From Microbacterium pygmaeum (GTDB lineage: Bacteria > Actinomycetota > Actinomycetes > Actinomycetales > Microbacteriaceae), in contig NZ_LT629692.1 of assembly GCF_900100885.1 (NCBI RefSeq), positions 2,294,001 through 2,358,000 on the forward strand: a stretch of 64,000 bases of DNA, in the 5' to 3' direction. The notes under the pieces were generated by a model, which was given only the letters and a program-made list of their open reading frames with translations, searched no databases and was not told the DNA's origin. Positions 59,231 through 64,000 of this stretch are shown here, piece after piece (positions within the stretch are counted from its first letter, which is position 1; the number at the start of each line of letters is the position of its first letter). The translations under genes and the position numbers were made by a program.

Positions 59231-59938
59231 GTGCGCATCGACGTCGTCTCGATCTTCCCGGCGTTCTTCGACGTGCTCGAGGTCTCGCTGCTGGGGAAGG
59301 CCCGCGGCAACGGCATCCTCGACGTCCGTATCCACGACCTGCGCGACGCCACGTACGACCGTCATCGCACCGTCGATGACACGCCGTACGGCGGCGGCGC
59401 CGGCATGGTGATGAAGGCGGACCCGTGGGGGCAGGCGCTGGACGGGATCGCGGCGGATGCTGCGGAGAATCCGGCGATCCCTGACCGGCCCGTCTTCATC
59501 TTCCCCTCTCCCGCCGGAGCGCGGTTCACCCAGGCGACAGCCCGGGAGCTGGCCACCGCGCCGCACCTCGTCTTCGGCTGCGGTCGCTACGAGGGCATCG
59601 ACGAGCGGGTGTTCGACTATGCCGCGACACTGGGCGATGTCCGGCTGATCAGTCTCGGCGACTATGTGCTCAACGGCGGCGAGGTGGCCGCCATGGCGAT
59701 GATCGAGGCGATCGGTCGCCTGATCCCGGGCGTCGTCGGCAACCCGGAGAGCCTGGTCGAGGAGTCCCACGAAGACGGCCTCCTGGAGTACCCGTCGTAC
59801 ACGAAGCCAGCAGTGTGGCGCGACCGCGAGGTCCCGGCGATCCTGCTGAGCGGCAATCACGGGGCCATCGCCGCGTGGCGACGCGAGCAGCAGGTGGTCC
59901 GCACGCGTGAGCGGCGACCGGATCTCCTTCCCGAGTAG
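59231..59938 (+). CDS. trmD: tRNA (guanine37-N1)-methyltransferase TrmD
   Basis: A 235-residue SPOUT enzyme: MRIDVVSIFPAFFDVLEVSL (GTG-initiated), HRTVDDTPYGGGAGMVMKAD (about 45-64), the knot FGCGRYEGIDERVFDYA (about 115) and ISLGDYVLNGGEVAAMAMIE (about 139-158). It makes m1G37. It is the last gene of the operon here; rplS, often next, is absent and glgX follows. Confidence 0.96.
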   Translation: MRIDVVSIFPAFFDVLEVSLLGKARGNGILDVRIHDLRDATYDRHRTVDDTPYGGGAGMVMKADPWGQALDGIAADAAENPAIPDRPVFIFPSPAGARFTQATARELATAPHLVFGCGRYEGIDERVFDYAATLGDVRLISLGDYVLNGGEVAAMAMIEAIGRLIPGVVGNPESLVEESHEDGLLEYPSYTKPAVWRDREVPAILLSGNHGAIAAWRREQQVVRTRERRPDLLPE

Positions 59939-59950
59939 CGCCGGATCCTA

Positions 59951-59965
59951 CCGGCAACCTGCCGG
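59951..59965 (+). terminator. Small hairpin after trmD
   Basis: CCGGCA-ACC-TGCCGG, 6-bp stem, 10 nt past the stop. TAGCCT at 59991-59996 may be the -10 of glgX. Confidence 0.35.
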
Positions 59966-60033
59966 CTCCCCGGACGTCGATTCCGGCAACTAGCCTGGAG
60001 GCCGGCGTCAATCCGCCGGGACAGGGGCACTTC

Positions 60034-62244
60034 GTGGAGGCATGGCCGGGATCGACCTACCCGCTCGGGGCGACGTTCGACGGAAACGGGACGAACTTCG
60101 CGATCTTCAGCGAGGGAGCCACGCGGGTGCAGCTCTGCCTGTTCGGAGAGCGGGGCAAGGAGACGCGGGTCGACCTCGTCGACGTCGACGCGTTCGTCTG
60201 GCACGCGTATCTGCCCAACGTGCGCCCCGGTCAGCGGTACGGCTTTCGGATCGACGGGCCCAACGATCCGTCGGAGGGTCAGCGGTTCAACCCGAACAAG
60301 CTCCTGCTCGACCCGTACGCCAAAGCCGTCGACGGTCAGATCAAGTGGGGACAGCCGGTGTTCGGCTACGACTTCGGCGACCCGGATTCACGCAACGACG
60401 AAGACTCTGCGACGAGCATGATGAAGGGCGTCGTCGTCAGCCCCTTCTTCGACTGGACCGGTGACCGGCAGCCGAAGACGCCGTACGCGGAATCCTTCAT
60501 CTACGAAGCGCACGTGAAGGGACTCACCGAGCTGCATCCGGAGGTGCCGGAGGAACTCCGTGGCACCTACAGCGGCGTCGCGCATCCGGCAGTGATCGAC
60601 CACCTGGTCAAACTCGGCGTCACGGCGATCGAGCTGATGCCGGTTCACCAGTTCGTGGATGATTCGACGCTGCAGGAGAAGGGACTGTCGAACTACTGGG
60701 GCTACAACACGATCGCCTTCTTCGCACCCCAGAACACGTACTCGTCCACCGGCCAGCTCGGCCAGCAGGTGCAGGAGTTCAAGGGCATGGTGCGCGCCCT
60801 GCACACCGCGGGGATCGAAGTCATCCTCGATGTGGTCTACAACCACACGGCCGAGGGGAACCACATGGGCCCGACGTTGTCGATGCGTGGCATCGACAAC
60901 GCCGCCTACTACCACCTGGAAGACGACGACAAGCGGTACTACACCGACTACACCGGTACCGGCAACAGCATGAACGTGCGGCATCCGCACACCCTGCAGC
61001 TCATCATGGACTCGCTGCGGTACTGGGTGCTCGAGATGCACGTCGACGGCTTCCGCTTCGACCTGGCCTCGACGCTCGCGCGCGAGTTCTACGAGGTGGA
61101 CCGACTGGCGACCTTCTTCGAACTCGTCCAGCAGGATCCGGTGGTCTCGCAGGTCAAGCTCATCGCCGAGCCGTGGGACGTCGGACCCGGGGGCTACCAG
61201 GTGGGGAACTTCCCGCCGCAGTGGACCGAGTGGAACGGGAAGTACCGCGACACGGTCCGCGACTTCTGGCGGGGCGAGCCGCAGGCCCTCGGCGAATTCG
61301 CGTCGCGCCTGACCGGCTCGGCCGACCTGTACGAGCATTCGGGGCGGCGGCCGGTGGCATCCATCAACTTCGTCACCGCGCACGACGGCTTCACCCTTCG
61401 CGACCTGGTCTCCTACAACGAGAAGCACAACGAGGACAACGGCGAAGACAACAACGACGGCGAGTCCCACAACCGCTCGAGCAACTTCGGTGTCGAAGGC
61501 CCTACGGACGACCCGGAGATCAACACACTGCGCGCCCGGCAGCAGCGCAACTTCATCGCCACGCTGATGCTGTCGCAGGGCGTGCCGATGCTCCTGCACG
61601 GCGACGAGCTCGGACGCACCCAGGGCGGCAACAACAACGGCTACGCCCAGGACAATGAGATCACGTGGATCGACTGGGATTCCGTCGACCAGCCGCTCTC
61701 GGAGTTCACCGCCGCGCTGGCACGCCTGCGCCGCGAGCACCCGACGTTCCGGCGCAGCCGCTTCTTCGACGGTCGCCCGGTCAAGATGGAGGAGGGCGCG
61801 CCGATCCCCGACATCGTGTGGCTGCGCCCCGACGGATCCGTCATGCAGCCGGAGGACTGGGACTCCGGCTTCGGACGCGCGATCGGCGTGTTCCTCAATG
61901 GCGGCGGGATCCGAGAACGCGATCGTCGTGGCGAGCAGATCCTCGATCAGCACTTCATCGTCCTGTTCAACGCGGGCGACGAATCGACGGACTTCCAGCT
62001 GCCGGCGCCGCACTTCAGCCCCGAGTGGGACGTCCTGATCGACACCGCGGGAAGCCGCGCGAACACCCAGCCCGTCAGCCCTGGCGAGACGATCACCCTC
62101 GAGGCGAAATCGCTCATGGTGCTGTGCGAGCACGACCTGCCCGAGCCCGAGGTCGACCATTCCGTCTCGGCGTCGCTGACGTCGCAGGCCAATCCGCTGC
62201 ATCCGGACGATCTGCCCGGCAAGGCACCCAAACCCGAACTGTAG
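60034..62244 (+). CDS. glgX: Glycogen debranching enzyme GlgX
   Basis: A 736-residue GH13 enzyme with an N-terminal CBM48 (YPLGATFDGNGTNFAIFSEG, about 9-28) and the four GH13 regions: DVVYNHTAEG (about 267), DGFRFDLAST (about 338, nucleophile Asp), LIAEPWDVGP (about 376, acid Glu) and VTAHDGFTL (about 447). It removes alpha-1,6 branches from glycogen limit dextrins. GTG start; the promoter may be TAGCCT 37 nt upstream. It is followed by treY after 10 bp, the start of a glycogen-to-trehalose pathway. Confidence 0.95.
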   Translation: MEAWPGSTYPLGATFDGNGTNFAIFSEGATRVQLCLFGERGKETRVDLVDVDAFVWHAYLPNVRPGQRYGFRIDGPNDPSEGQRFNPNKLLLDPYAKAVDGQIKWGQPVFGYDFGDPDSRNDEDSATSMMKGVVVSPFFDWTGDRQPKTPYAESFIYEAHVKGLTELHPEVPEELRGTYSGVAHPAVIDHLVKLGVTAIELMPVHQFVDDSTLQEKGLSNYWGYNTIAFFAPQNTYSSTGQLGQQVQEFKGMVRALHTAGIEVILDVVYNHTAEGNHMGPTLSMRGIDNAAYYHLEDDDKRYYTDYTGTGNSMNVRHPHTLQLIMDSLRYWVLEMHVDGFRFDLASTLAREFYEVDRLATFFELVQQDPVVSQVKLIAEPWDVGPGGYQVGNFPPQWTEWNGKYRDTVRDFWRGEPQALGEFASRLTGSADLYEHSGRRPVASINFVTAHDGFTLRDLVSYNEKHNEDNGEDNNDGESHNRSSNFGVEGPTDDPEINTLRARQQRNFIATLMLSQGVPMLLHGDELGRTQGGNNNGYAQDNEITWIDWDSVDQPLSEFTAALARLRREHPTFRRSRFFDGRPVKMEEGAPIPDIVWLRPDGSVMQPEDWDSGFGRAIGVFLNGGGIRERDRRGEQILDQHFIVLFNAGDESTDFQLPAPHFSPEWDVLIDTAGSRANTQPVSPGETITLEAKSLMVLCEHDLPEPEVDHSVSASLTSQANPLHPDDLPGKAPKPEL

Positions 62245-62254
62245 GAGAGCGCAC

Positions 62255-64000
62255 ATGACGCGTCGCCCGATCTCGACCTACCGCCTGCAGATCCGATCGG
62301 GTTTCGATCTGGATGCTGCGGCGGCAGTGACCGGCTACCTGAGCGATCTCGGCGTCGACTGGGCGTATCTGTCGCCGCTGCTGAAGGCGTCGGACGGTTC
62401 TGATCACGGCTACGACGTGGTCGACTCCACACTGGTTGATCCGGCGCGCGGCGGTCGCGAAGGCCTCGATCGCTTCGCTGCCGCAGCTCGCGCCGCCGGC
62501 CTGGGCATCCTGATCGACATCGTCCCGAACCACATGGGCGTCGCAGTGCCCGCGCAGAACCCGTGGTGGTGGGACGTGCTCACATTCGGACGCGAGTCAC
62601 GATACGCCGCGGCGTTCGACATCGACTGGGACTTCGGCAGTGGCAAGGTCCGGCTGCCGATCCTGGGCGGCACCGTGGATGAGGCTCTGGAGGACGTCGA
62701 GGTGGTCCTCCAGCAGTCGCAGCAGACCGGTCCTGGCGAGGCACAGCCCAGTCCAGGCGTCGTGAAGTACTTCGACCACGTGCTTCCCCTGGCACCCGGG
62801 TCCGTTCCTTCGGGTGTCGATCTGACCGATCCGGCCGTGATCCGCGACGTGCTGGACGGGCAGCACTGGGAGCTGCTCTTCTGGCGCAGGGAGGCCGCGG
62901 AGCTGAACTACCGGCGGTTCTTCGCCGTGACCACGCTGGCCGGTGTCCGCGTGGAGACCCCCTGGGTGTTCGACGAATCGCATGCCGAGGTGCTGCGGTG
63001 GGTGCGCGAGGGGCTGGCCGACGGCCTGCGGGTGGACCACCCGGACGGCCTGCTGGATCCCGGCGGCTACCTGGCGCGGCTCGCGGATGCGACGGGCGGG
63101 GCGTATGTGCTCGTGGAGAAGATCCTCGAGCACGGTGAGGACCTGCCGGCGTGGTGGGAGACCGACGGCACGACCGGCTACGACGCGCTCGCCGAATTCG
63201 ACCGACTGCTGATCGACCCTGCGGGGGAGGGCGTGCTGAACGAGCTGGATGCCGTCGTGCGGCCTTCGGGCCCCCGCGACTACTCCGACGTCATCCACGA
63301 CACGAAGCGGATGATCGCCGACACCATCCAGGGCGCCGAGATCGCCCGGCTCGTGCGTGAGCTGCCGGACCTCGGCGCCGCACCGGAATCCGAGGCCGGC
63401 GGGGCGGGGTTCACGCGGCTCGACCCCGCGGTCGCGCGCGACGCACTGGCCGAGCTGCTCACATGCTTCCCCGTGTACCGCTCCTACCTGCCCGCAGGGC
63501 GCGAACAGCTCGACCGCGCCGCGGCCGAGGCATCCGATCGTCGCCCCGACCTCGCCGCGGCCATCGCGTCACTCGTACCGGTGCTGGCCGACCCCGCCCA
63601 CGCCGTCGCGCGGCGGTTCCAGCAGACGACGGGGCCGGTGATGGCCAAGGGCGTCGAGGACACCGCCTTCTACCGCTACAACCGGTTGGGCTCGCTCACC
63701 GAGGTGGGAGGCGACCCGTCGGTCTTCGCCCTGACCGTGGACGATTTCCATCTCGCCCAGTCGCGCCGGCAGGCGCAGTGGCCGGCGGCGATGACGACGC
63801 TGTCCACCCATGACACCAAGCGCGGCGAGGACGTGCGTGCGCGGCTGGACGTCCTCTCCGAGATCCCCGAGCGCTGGGCCGACCTCCTCGCCGACCTGCG
63901 TGCAGGGTCCACCAGCGGGCACGCCGGCTTCGACGACCTGCTCTACCAGGCCGCCATCGGGGCCTGGCCGATCACACGCGAACGACTGCACGCCTACGCG
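62255..64000 (+). CDS. treY: Malto-oligosyltrehalose synthase TreY (runs off the right edge)
   Basis: 582 codons are visible. It begins MTRRPISTYRLQIRSGFDLD, with YLSPLLKASDGSDHGYDVVD (about 38-57), IDIVPNHMGV (about 88), the nucleophile region DGLRVDHPDGLLDPGG (about 252), VEKILEHGEDLPAWW (about 287), GVEDTAFYRYNRLGSLTEVG (about 467-486) and LSTHDTKRGEDVRARL (about 515). It turns the reducing end of maltodextrin into an alpha,alpha-1,1 trehalosyl unit, which TreZ would release. TAGGAGAGCG precedes the ATG. Confidence 0.94.
   Translation, partial: MTRRPISTYRLQIRSGFDLDAAAAVTGYLSDLGVDWAYLSPLLKASDGSDHGYDVVDSTLVDPARGGREGLDRFAAAARAAGLGILIDIVPNHMGVAVPAQNPWWWDVLTFGRESRYAAAFDIDWDFGSGKVRLPILGGTVDEALEDVEVVLQQSQQTGPGEAQPSPGVVKYFDHVLPLAPGSVPSGVDLTDPAVIRDVLDGQHWELLFWRREAAELNYRRFFAVTTLAGVRVETPWVFDESHAEVLRWVREGLADGLRVDHPDGLLDPGGYLARLADATGGAYVLVEKILEHGEDLPAWWETDGTTGYDALAEFDRLLIDPAGEGVLNELDAVVRPSGPRDYSDVIHDTKRMIADTIQGAEIARLVRELPDLGAAPESEAGGAGFTRLDPAVARDALAELLTCFPVYRSYLPAGREQLDRAAAEASDRRPDLAAAIASLVPVLADPAHAVARRFQQTTGPVMAKGVEDTAFYRYNRLGSLTEVGGDPSVFALTVDDFHLAQSRRQAQWPAAMTTLSTHDTKRGEDVRARLDVLSEIPERWADLLADLRAGSTSGHAGFDDLLYQAAIGAWPITRERLHAYA

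Noticed and set aside
60388..62256. 622-codon open frame on the minus strand
   Set aside because: Shadow of glgX, whose four GH13 motifs fix the true frame.

Overview
The window is a contiguous piece of a very GC-rich actinobacterial chromosome, most likely a Microbacterium or close Microbacteriaceae relative. The evidence is the strong GC bias with frequent GTG/TTG starts, the lineage-typical family mix (DUF2510, DUF3515, DUF4349, DUF4397, class F sortase, YbdK-type carboxylate-amine ligase, MSMEG_6728 family), a luxS gene, and the crowding of GGCATCC/GGATGCC words. I saw no rRNA, tRNA, CRISPR, transposase or prophage gene. The gene order looks like ordinary chromosome with accessory patches. 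The window opens inside a secreted beta-helix protein on the minus strand and closes inside treY on the plus strand.

Layout. 1-14 kb: mixed small genes, namely a secreted DUF4082/beta-helix protein, a phosphoesterase, an SDR, a membrane/deazaflavin-oxidoreductase fusion, DUF2510 and DUF2200 proteins, a PadR regulator followed by an AarF/UbiB kinase, a lytic-transglycosylase-like secreted protein, a cold shock protein, a three-gene membrane/nuclease/glycosyltransferase operon and a FAD oxidoreductase. 14-20 kb: a CoA-type Nudix hydrolase, a VOC protein, and a five-gene minus-strand operon metQ-metN-metI-aminotransferase-luxS joining methionine uptake to S-ribosylhomocysteine cleavage. 20-28 kb: gnd, an LLM oxidoreductase, an ArsR/SRPBCC pair, an ECF sigma factor with a DUF4349 membrane protein, and divergent from them a surface cluster (repeat-tailed membrane protein, DUF4397 protein, class F sortase). 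28-43.7 kb: housekeeping, with a yybP-ykoY (Mn) riboswitch and terC, an attenuator-controlled leuCD, murA-plsC-gpsA-ddl, thiL, rsmD, recG, coaD, yceD-rpmF-rnc-mutM. 43.6-46.6 kb: two tandem bi-domain GNAT acetyltransferases, an 86-residue protein and a 35-residue peptide gene. 46.6-64 kb: smc-ftsY, lipA-lipB, a TetR-VOC fusion, ffh, a YbdK-type ligase, rpsP-khpA-rimM-trmD, then glgX-treY for glycogen and trehalose.

A feature running through the whole window is a -10 hexamer (usually TANNNT) followed almost always by exactly 6 nt and then the start codon, which is the signature of leaderless mRNAs. At least sixteen genes on both strands show it. In one place, between a DUF3515 lipoprotein gene and thiL, a single palindromic AGGCTAGCCT appears to serve as the -10 for both directions. 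This pattern was used to choose several start codons.

The best candidates for undescribed biology are the ECF sigma/DUF4349 pair with its divergent sortase/DUF4397/repeat-protein cluster, the met-aminotransferase-luxS operon, the 35-aa peptide gene with promoter and ribosome site next to an 86-aa gene with its own terminator, the TetR-VOC fusion, and the palindromic two-way promoter. All functional statements are from reading the sequence and from knowledge of protein families; no database search was run.
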